A DNA stretch of 64,000 nucleotides from Chachezhania antarctica (GCF_003646465.1 NZ_QZEX01000001.1:186001-250000); one strand, 5' to 3'; shown: positions 27,268 through 35,502, counted from the first letter of the stretch. Notes: generated by a model not told the origin, from the sequence alone. Numbers and translations are program-made.

Positions 27268-29432
27268 CGCCAGAACCGCCCCCACTGTTCCTGCAAAATC
27301 GGTTGCTGCTTCTCGCGAACCTCGTGGTAGAGCCGCCCCGGCACGTTCAGCCTTGCGCCGCCATCGCGAAGGACCGGGCGTATTTCGCGATAGAATTCGC
27401 GATCGTTCTGCCGGCCGAACACCTGGGTGAAGGGGATTTCGATGGTGATACCCTTGTCGAACGATCCTTCGCCAAACTCATCGAACGGCACATCCGTCAG
27501 CGTGGCGTAGGCCCCGATCCGGATCCCGTTGTCGAACTCCCGGGCAAGCGAAAAAGTCGCGCCCCAGTCACCGGCAAGGTAGCGACCGACATCCAGCTGA
27601 TAAAGGTATCCGCCCCGGCTTTCGTTGTAGAATGACACGTGGCCAGTGGCGATTTCGTAATCCTGGAATCCGAACAACTGATCAAAGGCGCGTTGTTTGA
27701 CGTAGTTGATCTCGGCACCCACGCCGAAGGCGCTGTCGACCGGCTTCCAGAGAACTTCTGCCGAGATACCGCCATACATCATTTCCAGATAACCGGCGGA
27801 CACGCGGCCGAACAAATCCTGGCCCGGACGGAAGTACTTGGCCCCAAACAGGTTGGCCAGGGTGATGTCGGCCGCCTCCTGCGCGTAGAGATCCACGTCC
27901 GTCCTTACTCGCGGGAGTTGCGAGTTCGACGGCGGCAGCCCGTCTTCGTTTCCGGCAAGCCGGCCGTCGAGCCGGCCGTACACGATCGTTCCCGGCGAAA
28001 ATTCGTAGGTCGCGTTGGCCTGCAAGCCGACCTGGTACCGCAGCGGGTTGTTGGGATCGAAGAAGACCAGCGTCAGGTAGGGACCGAACCCCCAGTCGAA
28101 CGCCGGGTAGATGTCGTTCGGGAAGCTGAGCACACTCGTCGTGTCGTAGGCATCGTCGAAAACGGCGCGGGCGAAGCTGTCCCACGAGCCGTCGGGTTCG
28201 AATTCGAGCTCTTCCAGATCGCTGCGTTCAATCGTGATGCTGGAAACAGGCAGGCCGTAGTCCGTCACGGGTATGATGACGAAGCGGCTCACCGAATCCG
28301 GCATCAGCTGGGTCATGATCCGCGAAACGCGGCCGACCGCGGCTGCGGTATAGTACTCGCGGCCGTTGCGAAACTTCACATAGGCGACGTTGCCGTCCAG
28401 CCGGAAGGATTCGAACTGCAGGCCCTGCTGCTGCATCGCTTCGGCCAGCGAGATATGCAGGTTATGCGGCTGAAGCTGTTCCGCCGTCCAGCCGAGTTGC
28501 TCGGCCGTCTGCTCCCCCCGCACGCGCAACGGGGGCGGCGCGCCTTCAAGACCGCTCGGATAGGCGTTGGGGTTCTTCGGATCGAAAACATAGCTTAGCT
28601 GCGCCGCGACCGTGGATCCGTAAAGGTAGCCCGCGCGCAGGTCCACGCTGTCGTTCAGCTGGTAGTTCACGCCGACGTTGAAGGGCGAATTGCGTTCGAA
28701 ATCCATGTTCCGGGATTCCGCCACATAGGCATCCGACGAGTATTCCAGCGAGAACCGCAGCCGATCCGAGTACTGATATTCAACGCCACCGAAAAGTGCC
28801 GCGTCGCCGCGGAACCACTTCCCGGTATCCAGTCGGCCCGTCTGGTCCACGCCGGACTGCCGCTGCCCGGGCCGGTTCTTGAAGTAGTTTCCGAAGATGC
28901 CCAGCGGGTTGCTGAAGCCATTGTAGCTTCCGAATCGGCCCCAGCCGATGCCGGCCGTCGCCCGCAAGCGTCCGAATGTCTTGGTCCCGACCAGGTATTC
29001 GCCCGAATAAATTCCGCTGCCGCCAATGTCCTGAAGTCCGACTGTAATGGCCGGATTATAAAGACCTTCTTCGCTCAGAAGGTACCGGACATCGAAGCTT
29101 CGGTCATAGTATGAGGGCCGCTGCACGCTAAAGCCCTGAAGTAGTGCATATCGAAACGACGCCGTCAGACGCGGGGAGAACTGAAAGCTGAGCGTCGTCC
29201 GGACGGTATTTTCGAAGCCCCCGGCCACAATCGACAGCTCTCCATCCGGCATTGGATGCGCGGATGGCATGTCGACCATGCCCGGAACACCCATGAAGTT
29301 GAAGGTCGGGTTCTTCCAGATCGGCTCTTCGGCGGACACCACGGAAGGAGACGCCGCGGCCAGGCTGACCGCGATCGAAGCAGCGGTCAGAGCCGCCTTC
29401 GATCTCAGGTGTATCTTTCCGTTCGCTTTCAA
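27264..29432 (-). CDS. yjbH: YjbH-family outer-membrane beta-barrel protein
   Basis: About 722 residues from a TTG at 29432 preceded by GGGGG, giving a basic n-region and signal peptide (ALTAASIAVSLAAASPSVVSA); an ATG at 29537 is an alternative that would put 35 residues before the signal. The YjbH family is a large predicted outer-membrane protein required for exopolysaccharide export. Marks are NPTFNFMGVPGMVDMPSAHP near the start, repeated aromatic/glycine beta-strand pairs such as GYLYGSTVAAQLSYVFDPKN, a middle domain LHISLAEAMQQQGLQFESF (periplasmic), and the C-terminal barrel segment LDVGRYLAGDWGATFSLARE with IEIPFTQVFGR. It is the first gene of the yjbH-yjbF-yjbE run. Confidence 0.9.
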   Translation of the reverse strand: MKANGKIHLRSKAALTAASIAVSLAAASPSVVSAEEPIWKNPTFNFMGVPGMVDMPSAHPMPDGELSIVAGGFENTVRTTLSFQFSPRLTASFRYALLQGFSVQRPSYYDRSFDVRYLLSEEGLYNPAITVGLQDIGGSGIYSGEYLVGTKTFGRLRATAGIGWGRFGSYNGFSNPLGIFGNYFKNRPGQRQSGVDQTGRLDTGKWFRGDAALFGGVEYQYSDRLRFSLEYSSDAYVAESRNMDFERNSPFNVGVNYQLNDSVDLRAGYLYGSTVAAQLSYVFDPKNPNAYPSGLEGAPPPLRVRGEQTAEQLGWTAEQLQPHNLHISLAEAMQQQGLQFESFRLDGNVAYVKFRNGREYYTAAAVGRVSRIMTQLMPDSVSRFVIIPVTDYGLPVSSITIERSDLEELEFEPDGSWDSFARAVFDDAYDTTSVLSFPNDIYPAFDWGFGPYLTLVFFDPNNPLRYQVGLQANATYEFSPGTIVYGRLDGRLAGNEDGLPPSNSQLPRVRTDVDLYAQEAADITLANLFGAKYFRPGQDLFGRVSAGYLEMMYGGISAEVLWKPVDSAFGVGAEINYVKQRAFDQLFGFQDYEIATGHVSFYNESRGGYLYQLDVGRYLAGDWGATFSLAREFDNGIRIGAYATLTDVPFDEFGEGSFDKGITIEIPFTQVFGRQNDREFYREIRPVLRDGGARLNVPGRLYHEVREKQQPILQEQWGRFWR

Positions 29433-29589
29433 CGCATCCCCCAAAAGCGTGGCCCCGCTTGCCGCACGACCCCTCACAGGCCCATGCCCGCAAGGCGGGG
29501 CCGTCAGGATATCGACACGTTGTAACCTTCTGGCCATTGATACCTATTGGACGCTTGGACGCGGGAAGAAAACGATCTATTTCGGGAAA

Positions 29590-30333
29590 ATGCTAAGACT
29601 TTTCAGACGCCGTGGCACCAAACCCACATTCGACACGCCGGTTTCTCCGGAGACGCCCTTCATGGCGATCGGAGACATACACGGATGTGACAGGCTTCTG
29701 GCAAAACTGCTGAAAAAGATCGAATCCGTACCGAATACCGGTCATCTGGTATTCGTCGGGGACTATGGCGACAGGGGAGAGGAAAGCGCGGCGGTCTATC
29801 GCCGGCTTCAGGCCCTGGATACGACCGAATCGTCGGTTGTCTGCCTGATGGGAAACCACGAACGGATGCTGCTCGATTTCCTCGGCGATCCTGACGTGAA
29901 CGGTCCAACATGGATGCGCCATGGCGGATTGCAGACCTGCGGCAGCTTCGGCGTTTCGCCGCCCGTGGGCGGTGGAACCGAACAGGAATGGTATGCAACG
30001 CGGGACCGGCTTCGGGACGCGATGGGCGACATCGAACCCTGGCTCCGCGGTTTGCCGCAAAGCTGGGAATCGGGCAACGTGGCCGTCGTTCATGCCGCTG
30101 CCGATCCGTCGGCGCCAATCGCCGAACAGTCGGAAGACACGCTGCTATGGGGCCATCCCGCGTTCGGAACCATGCCGCGGCAGGACGGCACCTGGGTCGT
30201 CCACGGGCATACCATCGTCGAAACGCCAATGGCGGAGATGGGCGTGATTTCCATCGATACCGGCGCCTATGCCAGCGGCCGGCTGACTGCAGCAAGCATT
30301 TCCGCCGACACGGTCAGTTTCATTTCGACCTGA
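29590..30333 (+). CDS. Calcineurin-like metallophosphoesterase (serine/threonine phosphatase type)
   Basis: 247 residues from the ATG at 29590 (GGGAAA just upstream). The metallophosphatase motifs are in order: AIGDIHGCDRLL (metal ligands D, H), FVGDYGDRGEESAAVYRRL, CLMGNHERMLLDFL, VVHAAADPS and VVHGHTIVETPM. The spacing resembles bacterial PPP-type protein phosphatases such as PrpA/B and diadenosine tetraphosphatases, so the substrate could be a phosphoprotein or a dinucleotide. It is divergent from yjbH across 157 bp and convergent with a sugar transferase. Its place inside the exopolysaccharide block suggests a regulatory role there, which is inference. Confidence 0.86.
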   Translation: MLRLFRRRGTKPTFDTPVSPETPFMAIGDIHGCDRLLAKLLKKIESVPNTGHLVFVGDYGDRGEESAAVYRRLQALDTTESSVVCLMGNHERMLLDFLGDPDVNGPTWMRHGGLQTCGSFGVSPPVGGGTEQEWYATRDRLRDAMGDIEPWLRGLPQSWESGNVAVVHAAADPSAPIAEQSEDTLLWGHPAFGTMPRQDGTWVVHGHTIVETPMAEMGVISIDTGAYASGRLTAASISADTVSFIST

Positions 30334-30343
30334 CGGGACGACG

Positions 30344-30372
30344 AAAAACCGCGGCTGGTGAACCAGCCGCGG
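30344..30372 (-). terminator. Intrinsic terminator of the sugar transferase gene
   Basis: CCGCGGCTGG (30349-30358) pairs perfectly with CCAGCCGCGG (30363-30372) over a four-base loop. Reading on the minus strand the stem is followed by TTTTT (30348-30344). The plus-strand side lacks a T-run, so it mainly serves the sugar transferase gene. Confidence 0.85.
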
Positions 30373-30399
30373 CTTACAAGATCGCGCTTGATCGTCGTC

Positions 30400-31095
30400 T
30401 TACTTGCCGGTGCGCGACAGGACGGCGGTCCCCGTCTTGGCAACCAGTTCCAGATCCTTGAAGAACGAAACGGTCTGCATGTACTCCAGATCCAGGCCGA
30501 TCCGTTCGTCGTAGCTGATGTCGTTGCGCCCGGACACTTGCCAGAGGCCGGTGATCCCGGGCTTCATCGTCTTGTAAGCGTTGCGATAAACGCCGTATTT
30601 GTTCATTTCGGACCGCACGATCGGGCGCGGGCCGACAAAGCTCATGTCGCCCCGCAGGACGTTCCAGATCTGCGGCAGCTCATCCAGGCTCGACTTGCGA
30701 AGGAAGTTGCCCAGCTTGGTGATTCGGGGGTCGTTCTCCAGCTTGCGGTCGCGCTCCCATTCCTCGGCAGCCGCCGGATTTTTGGCAAGGTGGTCGCGCA
30801 GCTTGGTTTCCGCGTCCACAACCATGGTGCGGATCTTCCAGCAGCGGAAGACCTTCCCGTTCTGTCCGATACGGCGATGGCCGAAGAACCCGGGACCACC
30901 GTCGCGGCGCACAAAGAGCCAGAGCATCAGGATGACGGGCGCGATGACGGGGAGAAGTGTCAGACATAGAACGATGTCTGCGGCCCGTTTGCCGAAACGG
31001 CGGTAGAAAGCGCGGCCGGACTTGCCAGAGTCTGCTTGGGAGGCTGCCGATCCGGACCGGATATCCTTGAAATCTGCTGTGTCTAAAATTGACAT
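30400..31095 (-). CDS. Undecaprenyl-phosphate sugar phosphotransferase (initiating glycosyltransferase)
   Basis: 231 residues, a short bacterial sugar transferase (PF02397) that loads the first sugar phosphate onto undecaprenyl phosphate to begin an exopolysaccharide repeat unit. One N-terminal membrane segment (ADIVLCLTLLPVIAPVILML) precedes the cytoplasmic catalytic domain: FRCWKIRTMVVDAE, LRKSSLDELPQIWNVLRG with the catalytic Asp-Glu pair, MSFVGPRPIV and PGITGLWQVSGRNDISYDER. It lacks the extra N-terminal membrane domain of WbaP-type enzymes. Its location next to yjbH, yjbF and the Wza-like gene makes it the likely starter enzyme for the same polymer; other glycosyltransferases must lie elsewhere. 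Confidence 0.95.
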   Translation of the reverse strand: MSILDTADFKDIRSGSAASQADSGKSGRAFYRRFGKRAADIVLCLTLLPVIAPVILMLWLFVRRDGGPGFFGHRRIGQNGKVFRCWKIRTMVVDAETKLRDHLAKNPAAAEEWERDRKLENDPRITKLGNFLRKSSLDELPQIWNVLRGDMSFVGPRPIVRSEMNKYGVYRNAYKTMKPGITGLWQVSGRNDISYDERIGLDLEYMQTVSFFKDLELVAKTGTAVLSRTGK

Positions 31096-31131
31096 GATGT
31101 TCGTTCCTCAAAGCACACGGTCTGAAATGCC

Positions 31132-31171
31132 AACCTTCCGGAGGCGAACTGGTCACCGCTTACGGAAGGTT
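31132..31171. promoter_or_regulatory. Nine-base inverted repeat upstream of the sugar transferase gene
   Basis: AACCTTCCG (31132-31140) and CGGAAGGTT (31163-31171) are perfectly complementary with 22 bases between, 37 bases before the sugar transferase ATG. The 31-bp centre-to-centre spacing is about three helical turns, as expected for a dimeric or paired-site regulator. It could equally be a leader hairpin. No regulator can be assigned. Confidence 0.35.
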
Positions 31172-31681
31172 CATCAAAGCGTTCCTTTACGGTTTGTTAA
31201 CGCATGGCGCTGCATCTGCAAAGTGGAGGAAATCCCCCATTTCGAGGACTTCACCAGTTCGACAAAATTCTAGGCAGCGCGGTTTCTCGGGCGGCAACTT
31301 GCAAGCAGTTTGTGAAAAAGTCAACTAAACCTCTGAAAGATATGCCTTTCCAAGGCATTCCCGGTCTACTGACCGGCGATTTTTGGTTCGATATGGTTTG
31401 CGAAGACCCCGTCAGATCAGCCTATAGTTGCGCTTTTGTTTAAGAAATATTCACGTTTGGCCGGAGGTGCCCAAGCAACTTCCTGCCAACTGCCCACTTA
31501 TTGAACACAGCAGAGACCGGAAACGCGAATCGATCAAGCAAATTGGCATTTTGACATGGTCCGGACGCCTTTTTTGCGTCGAGGCCTGCGACTCGTCCAT
31601 CCGCGACGCGGTCTCGGGCGCCGCGCATTGTGCAACTGCAGAAAAACCGAACGCGATGCGGACGCGGAACGCCCGGCGCCC
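31172..31681. other. Gene-free stretch between the sugar transferase and ahcY
   Basis: This 510-bp part of the 700-bp intergenic region is noticeably more AT-rich than the rest of the window (for example 31300-31450). I see no credible coding frame, tRNA or repeat in it. It must hold promoters for the minus-strand sugar transferase and probably for ahcY, but no pair of elements stands out clearly. Confidence 0.5.
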
Positions 31682-31783
31682 TCCCGCAGGGCGGGAATTG
31701 TCATTTCGCTTACACTGTCTCCTTGTGGCGCGTTGCCAGTCTTCCTGCAGGCTGGTAAGCCCGCCGGGACCGTAGCTGAGAGG
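31682..31783 (+). promoter_or_regulatory. Possible structured leader of ahcY
   Basis: A tight hairpin TCCCGC/GCGGGA (31682-31687 with 31691-31696) is followed by GCTTAC (31708-31713), which can pair with GTAAGC (31755-31760) to enclose a second hairpin. That hairpin can extend to nine pairs (31733-31741 with 31750-31758, two G-U) and would then displace the outer helix, so two mutually exclusive folds exist close to the AGAGGA ribosome-binding site. AhcY is a frequent target of S-adenosylhomocysteine riboswitches, but the known SAH and SAM/SAH consensus sequences are not recognisable here. Confidence 0.3.
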
Positions 31784-31796
31784 ACCAAAACCCGTC

Positions 31797-33191
31797 ATGA
31801 CCGAAGATTACATCGTCAAGGACATCGCCCTGGCCGAATATGGCCGCAAAGAGCTGGACATCGCGGAAACCGAAATGCCCGGCCTGATGGCCCTTCGGGA
31901 AGAGTACGGAGCAGCCAAGCCGCTTGCCGGCGCACGGATCGCAGGCTCCCTGCACATGACGATCCAGACCGCCGTTCTGATCGAGACCCTGGTGGCGCTT
32001 GGCGCCGACGTCCGCTGGGCCTCGTGCAACATTTTCTCCACCCAGGACCATGCAGCCGCAGCAATCGCCAAGTCCGGCGTGCCCGTCTTCGCCGTGAAGG
32101 GCGAAACCCTGCCCGAGTACTGGGACTATTGTGACAAGATCTTCAATTTCCCGGACGGCACCTGCAACATGATCCTCGACGATGGCGGGGACGCGACGCT
32201 GTACATCCTCATGGGTGCACGCGTTGAAGAAGGGGAAACCGACCTGATCGAAACGCCCACCTCGGAAGAGGAAGAGGCGCTGTTCGCCCAGATCAAGAAG
32301 CGCATGGCCGAGACCCCGGGCTGGTTCGTCAAGCAGCGCGACGCCATCCAGGGCGTGACCGAAGAAACCACGACCGGCGTGCATCGCCTGTACCAGATGA
32401 TGGAGAAAGGCCACCTGCCCTTCCCCGCCATCAACGTGAACGACAGCGTCACCAAGTCGAAGTTCGACAACAAGTACGGCTGCAAGGAATCGCTGGTCGA
32501 CGGCATCCGCCGCGCCACCGACACCATGATGGCCGGCAAGGTCGCCGTCGTCTGCGGCTATGGCGATGTGGGCAAGGGCTCTGCCGCGTCGCTGTCGGGT
32601 GCGGGTGCACGTGTTGTCGTGACCGAAGCCGACCCGATCTGCGCGCTTCAGGCGGCAATGGACGGCTTCCAGGTCGCGACGCTGGAAGACATGCTGCCAC
32701 TGGCCGATATCTTCATCACCACGACCGGCAACAAGGACGTGATCCGTATCGAGCACATGCGCGAGATGAAGGACATGGCCATCGTCGGCAACATCGGCCA
32801 CTTCGACAACGAAATTCAGGTCGCGAACCTGAAGAACCACAAGTGGACGAACATCAAGGAACAGGTGGACATGATCGAGATGCCTTCGGGCAATCGCATG
32901 ATCCTGCTGTCCGAAGGCCGTCTGCTGAACCTCGGCAACGCGACCGGGCACCCGTCCTTCGTGATGTCGGCGTCCTTCACCAACCAGGTTCTGGCGCAGA
33001 TCGAACTGTTCACCAAGGGTGACCAGTACAAGAACGAAGTCTACGTTCTGCCCAAGCATCTGGACGAGAAAGTCGCGCGCCTGCATCTCGACAAGATCGG
33101 CGTGAAACTGACGACGCTCACCGACGAACAGGCGGCCTATATCGGCGTCAGCCCGGACGGCCCATTCAAGCCGGATCACTACCGCTACTGA
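31797..33191 (+). CDS. ahcY: Adenosylhomocysteinase
   Basis: 464 residues. AhcY hydrolyses S-adenosylhomocysteine to adenosine and homocysteine, relieving product inhibition of methyltransferases. The protein shows [40 protein letters not shown], the catalytic-region [15 protein letters not shown], the NAD-binding [20 protein letters not shown], and the C-terminal [20 protein letters not shown] and [11 protein letters not shown] signature with the essential Lys-Tyr. The 40-residue insert around [20 protein letters not shown] is normal for proteobacterial enzymes. It is monocistronic, with a strong hairpin after the stop. Confidence 0.98.
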   Translation: MTEDYIVKDIALAEYGRKELDIAETEMPGLMALREEYGAAKPLAGARIAGSLHMTIQTAVLIETLVALGADVRWASCNIFSTQDHAAAAIAKSGVPVFAVKGETLPEYWDYCDKIFNFPDGTCNMILDDGGDATLYILMGARVEEGETDLIETPTSEEEEALFAQIKKRMAETPGWFVKQRDAIQGVTEETTTGVHRLYQMMEKGHLPFPAINVNDSVTKSKFDNKYGCKESLVDGIRRATDTMMAGKVAVVCGYGDVGKGSAASLSGAGARVVVTEADPICALQAAMDGFQVATLEDMLPLADIFITTTGNKDVIRIEHMREMKDMAIVGNIGHFDNEIQVANLKNHKWTNIKEQVDMIEMPSGNRMILLSEGRLLNLGNATGHPSFVMSASFTNQVLAQIELFTKGDQYKNEVYVLPKHLDEKVARLHLDKIGVKLTTLTDEQAAYIGVSPDGPFKPDHYRY

Positions 33192-33198
33192 TATACAC

Positions 33199-33227
33199 GG
33201 GGGCCGGCGCCTGTCGCGCCGGCCCCC
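33199..33227 (+). terminator. GC-rich hairpin following ahcY
   Basis: GGGGGCCGGCGC (33199-33210) and GCGCCGGCCCCC (33216-33227) form a perfect twelve-base stem over ctgtc, eight bases after the ahcY stop. Only a weak T-containing tail (gctttc) follows, so it may stabilise the message as much as terminate it. Confidence 0.55.
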
Positions 33228-33351
33228 CGCGCTTTCGGGGCCCATGCCCCGCCTCAGGCGGCAAACCGCGCATCGCCGGAATGCCCATGGGAACAAATCG
33301 GCCTCTCGCTCGCTTGTCTATGCAATCAGCAATAGCGCGTAGGAGGCTACA

Positions 33352-34149
33352 ATGCTTATCAAGAAAATCGCCACTGGCACCGCCATCGCCGCACTGCTCT
33401 CGACCACCGCTCTGGCCGGGACCGCCGTCAAGAAAGACGCCGAGATCGAGGCAGACGCATCGACCAGCACCCAGATGGAATCCACGGATACCGTCGGTGA
33501 AAACCTGAACGAAGCCGGCGAAAGCCTGGAAAACGCGGCCGAGTCTACCCTCGACGCGGCCGGGAACGCAGCTTCCAGCGCCGGAACCGCACTGGAAAAC
33601 ACGGCGGAAGACGCGGCTCAGGCCATCGACAACACGGCTGATGATGCGGCCCGCGCCGCCGATAATACCGCCGAAGACGTGGAACGCGCTGCCGAAAATA
33701 CCGCCGATGACATGGAAGACGCGGCCGATGAACCCGCAGTGACAACCGCCGCTCCGGTCGATCCGGCAGTCGCGGACGACACGCGCTTTACCAGCGTTGA
33801 CCAGATGACGGTTGGCGACGTGGTCGGCATGATCGCGTACAGCCCGGAAGAAGAGCGTATCGGCGAGATCGACTATGTTGTCGTCGAAAACGGCGAACCG
33901 GCGGCCGTGATCGGCATCGGCGGTTTCCTTGGCTTGGCCGAATACACCGTGGCCCTGCCGATGAACGAATTCGAACTGTCGGAAGACGGCACGTTCTTCA
34001 CGGTTGGCGCCACGGCCGAAGCCCTGAAGGAACGTCCCGAGTTCGACGAGACCGGTGTCGAAGGTCTGCCCCACGACACGTCCATGGCTGACGTGACGTC
34101 GATGGACGCAGCCCCGTCGGATGCAACGGCCCCGCTCAGCGGCTCGTAA
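33352..34149 (+). CDS. Secreted protein with 11-residue helical repeats and a PRC-barrel
   Basis: 265 residues with AGGAGG ahead of the ATG. A signal peptide (MLIKKIATGTAIAALLSTTALA) is followed by an acidic, Ala/Asn/Thr-rich region in which residues 60-125 form six consecutive 11-residue periods, e.g. ENTAEDAAQAI, DNTADDAARAA, DNTAEDVERAA, ENTADDMEDAA. The C-terminal part (about 145-220) is a PRC-barrel: MTVGDVVGMIAYSPEEERIG, IDYVVVENGEPAAVIGIGG and FLGLAEYTVALPMNEFELSE. PRC-barrels are small interaction domains; 11-mer repeats of this kind occur in LEA group 3-like and apolipoprotein-like helices. An extracytoplasmic stress or envelope role is possible but not shown. It is monocistronic with its own terminator. 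Confidence 0.85.
   Translation: MLIKKIATGTAIAALLSTTALAGTAVKKDAEIEADASTSTQMESTDTVGENLNEAGESLENAAESTLDAAGNAASSAGTALENTAEDAAQAIDNTADDAARAADNTAEDVERAAENTADDMEDAADEPAVTTAAPVDPAVADDTRFTSVDQMTVGDVVGMIAYSPEEERIGEIDYVVVENGEPAAVIGIGGFLGLAEYTVALPMNEFELSEDGTFFTVGATAEALKERPEFDETGVEGLPHDTSMADVTSMDAAPSDATAPLSGS
33529..33726 (+). repeat. Six tandem 33-bp coding units (11-residue repeat)
   Basis: These bases encode residues 60-125 of the PRC-barrel protein as six periods of eleven codons. The last three units are most alike, with [DE]NTA[DE]D repeated in phase. At the DNA level the units have diverged considerably, so the repeat is old and under protein-level selection rather than a recent tandem duplication. 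Confidence 0.75.
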
Positions 34150-34189
34150 CTTCCCCGCGTTCACACGCCCCCGAGCCCCAGGCTCGATC

Positions 34190-34220
34190 AGCCCGCGCCG
34201 TCCCCCCGGCGTGGGCTCTT
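34190..34220 (+). terminator. Probable intrinsic terminator of the PRC-barrel gene
   Basis: AGCCCGCGCCG (34190-34200) pairs with CGGCGTGGGCT (34207-34217) with one G-T wobble, followed by CTTCTGT. It lies about 40 bases after the stop codon. The rest of the 350-bp gap up to 34502 contains one family B palindrome and otherwise nothing I recognise. Confidence 0.6.
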
Positions 34221-34363
34221 CTGTAACTGTTTCCCGGTTTGCAGCCCGATCTTTCGTCCGGCCAGCCCGTCAAACCGGCCGAAGGTAAAAGAGTCCAGAC
34301 GGCCCTCCCGTCCGCCTAAAGCCAAGGTTCCCCCGACATCGCTCCTCTTCCGACGCGCGGTAG

Positions 34364-34384
34364 GGTGCGTGGTCTCCACGCACC
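34364..34384. repeat. Palindromic repeat, family B, copy 4
   Basis: GGTGCGTG (34364-34371) and CACGCACC (34377-34384) form a perfect eight-base stem around gtctc, preceded by tag. It is 27 kb from the three other copies, in the leader region of the DUF2853 gene. Confidence 0.65.
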
Positions 34385-34502
34385 TTCACCGGAACGGCCA
34401 TACCGCCCGGCGATGTGGCCAAACGGGCTTGGAAACTTTTGGTTGTGCGATCGCCACATCCGTCTACCGTTGAGGGCACTGTCAGGTAGGGAGGACAGAA
34501 AG

Positions 34503-34844
34503 ATGAGCAAACGCGACGATCTGATTGCGCAATATGCCGACGATCTGAAGACGAAATGCGGCGTTCAGCCGGACATGGAGCTTCTGAAGAAGGTGACCAT
34601 CGGCTGCGGCCCGGCGATCTATGATGCCGACGCCTGCACCGTCGCCTCGAGCCAGCCGAAAGAGCTGGAGACGGTCAAGAAGAACTTCCTGATCAAGAAG
34701 CTGGGCTTGCCGGACGGGCCCGAACTCGACACCGGTTTGCAAAAGGCGATCGAAACCTACGGCATGTCAGAGCGCCACAAGCACCGCGCGGTGCTGTATT
34801 ACCTGCTGACGAAGCACTTCGGCAGGGAAGCCGTCTACGCCTGA
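34503..34844 (+). CDS. DUF2853 family protein
   Basis: 113 residues from the ATG at 34503 (AGGGAGGAC upstream). The whole chain matches DUF2853, small proteins widespread in Rhodobacterales and some Bacteroidetes: MSKRDDLIAQYADDLKTKCG, VTIGCGPAIYDADACTVASS, VKKNFLIKKLGLP and a C-terminal HKHRAVLYYLLTKHFGRE. It is soluble, probably helical, and of unknown function. No signal peptide is present. It is monocistronic and convergent with the DUF1761 gene. Confidence 0.88.
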   Translation: MSKRDDLIAQYADDLKTKCGVQPDMELLKKVTIGCGPAIYDADACTVASSQPKELETVKKNFLIKKLGLPDGPELDTGLQKAIETYGMSERHKHRAVLYYLLTKHFGREAVYA

Positions 34845-34993
34845 ACCGGCCCGGACACGAACAATTCAAGGCAAATCCTCCGGACACGAAGATTGTCCGG
34901 GGGAACAACTCAGGCTAGAAGAAGGAAGAGGCCAGAACGGCCAGGACTTTTCGAATACCTGACGTGGTGTGCCATGGGCACCTCGGGGTGAGC

Positions 34994-35031
34994 GGGAGGA
35001 TCCTGAGCTTTCCTTGCTTCTGGATCCTCCC
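34994..35031. terminator. Inverted repeat between convergent DUF2853 and DUF1761 genes
   Basis: GGGAGGATCC (34994-35003) and GGATCCTCCC (35022-35031) are perfectly complementary with an 18-base loop. No T-run adjoins, so bidirectional termination is only likely by position. Upstream in the same gap an 11-base direct repeat (ccggacacgaa at 34851 and 34880) and a short CCGGACA/TGTCCGG palindrome are present. Confidence 0.35.
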
Positions 35032-35070
35032 ATTCCCGCATGTCGCGACCCTTCGGTCCGGTCAATCTTT

Positions 35071-35472
35071 TCAGAACAGCGCCAGCACCAGCCCCATCAG
35101 GCCACAGGCCAGCGTGGCATAGCCGCCGTCGATCAGCGTCAGGCGGACAGGGCGCATGGAATACAGGTTGTTCAGCGCGATCCAGGGCGAGATGAAGAAC
35201 AGCCCGATTCCGAGACCCGCCAGAACGCCCGTTCCAATCGTGACGATCCCCGCCGTCGCGAAGATGTGGCGCATCATCCCTGCCACCAGAAGTTGAAGGA
35301 TGAAGGCGGTGATGAAGATGCCCGGCCCGGCGCCGCCCTCGGGCCGGCCATCGGAATCGACCTTGATCCCGGTATCCGCCATCCAAGGCTTCGACAGCGC
35401 CATGTACCACACCGCGCCCAGTGCGAAGGCCGCCGCGGTGGCCGCCAGTACATTCAGACTCTCGATCAGCAA
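35071..35472 (-). CDS. DUF1761 family membrane protein
   Basis: 133 residues with four hydrophobic segments (about 5-25, 50-70, 80-100 and 115-132), matching DUF1761: the first helix followed by LGAVWYMALSKPWM, then GPGIFITAFILQLLVAGMMR and IGLFFISPWIALNNLYSMRP with a final LIDGGYATLACGLMGLVLAL. Such proteins are small inner-membrane proteins of unknown function. It begins just downstream of the EVE-domain gene on the same strand (31 bases), so the two may be cotranscribed. Confidence 0.86.
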   Translation of the reverse strand: MLIESLNVLAATAAAFALGAVWYMALSKPWMADTGIKVDSDGRPEGGAGPGIFITAFILQLLVAGMMRHIFATAGIVTIGTGVLAGLGIGLFFISPWIALNNLYSMRPVRLTLIDGGYATLACGLMGLVLALF

Positions 35473-35502
35473 TTCCTGTCCCCCTTTCGCAGCGGACGCA
35501 GG

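Noticed and set aside
31700-31796. Known SAH, SAM-II or SAM/SAH riboswitch upstream of ahcY
   Set aside because: None of the conserved core sequences I know for these classes is present; only generic stem-loops can be drawn, so it is listed solely as a candidate leader.
33529-33726. Regular 33-bp periodicity suggesting a CRISPR-like or minisatellite array
   Set aside because: The period is exactly eleven codons in one frame, the nucleotide sequence of units varies while the peptide is kept, and there are no spacers.
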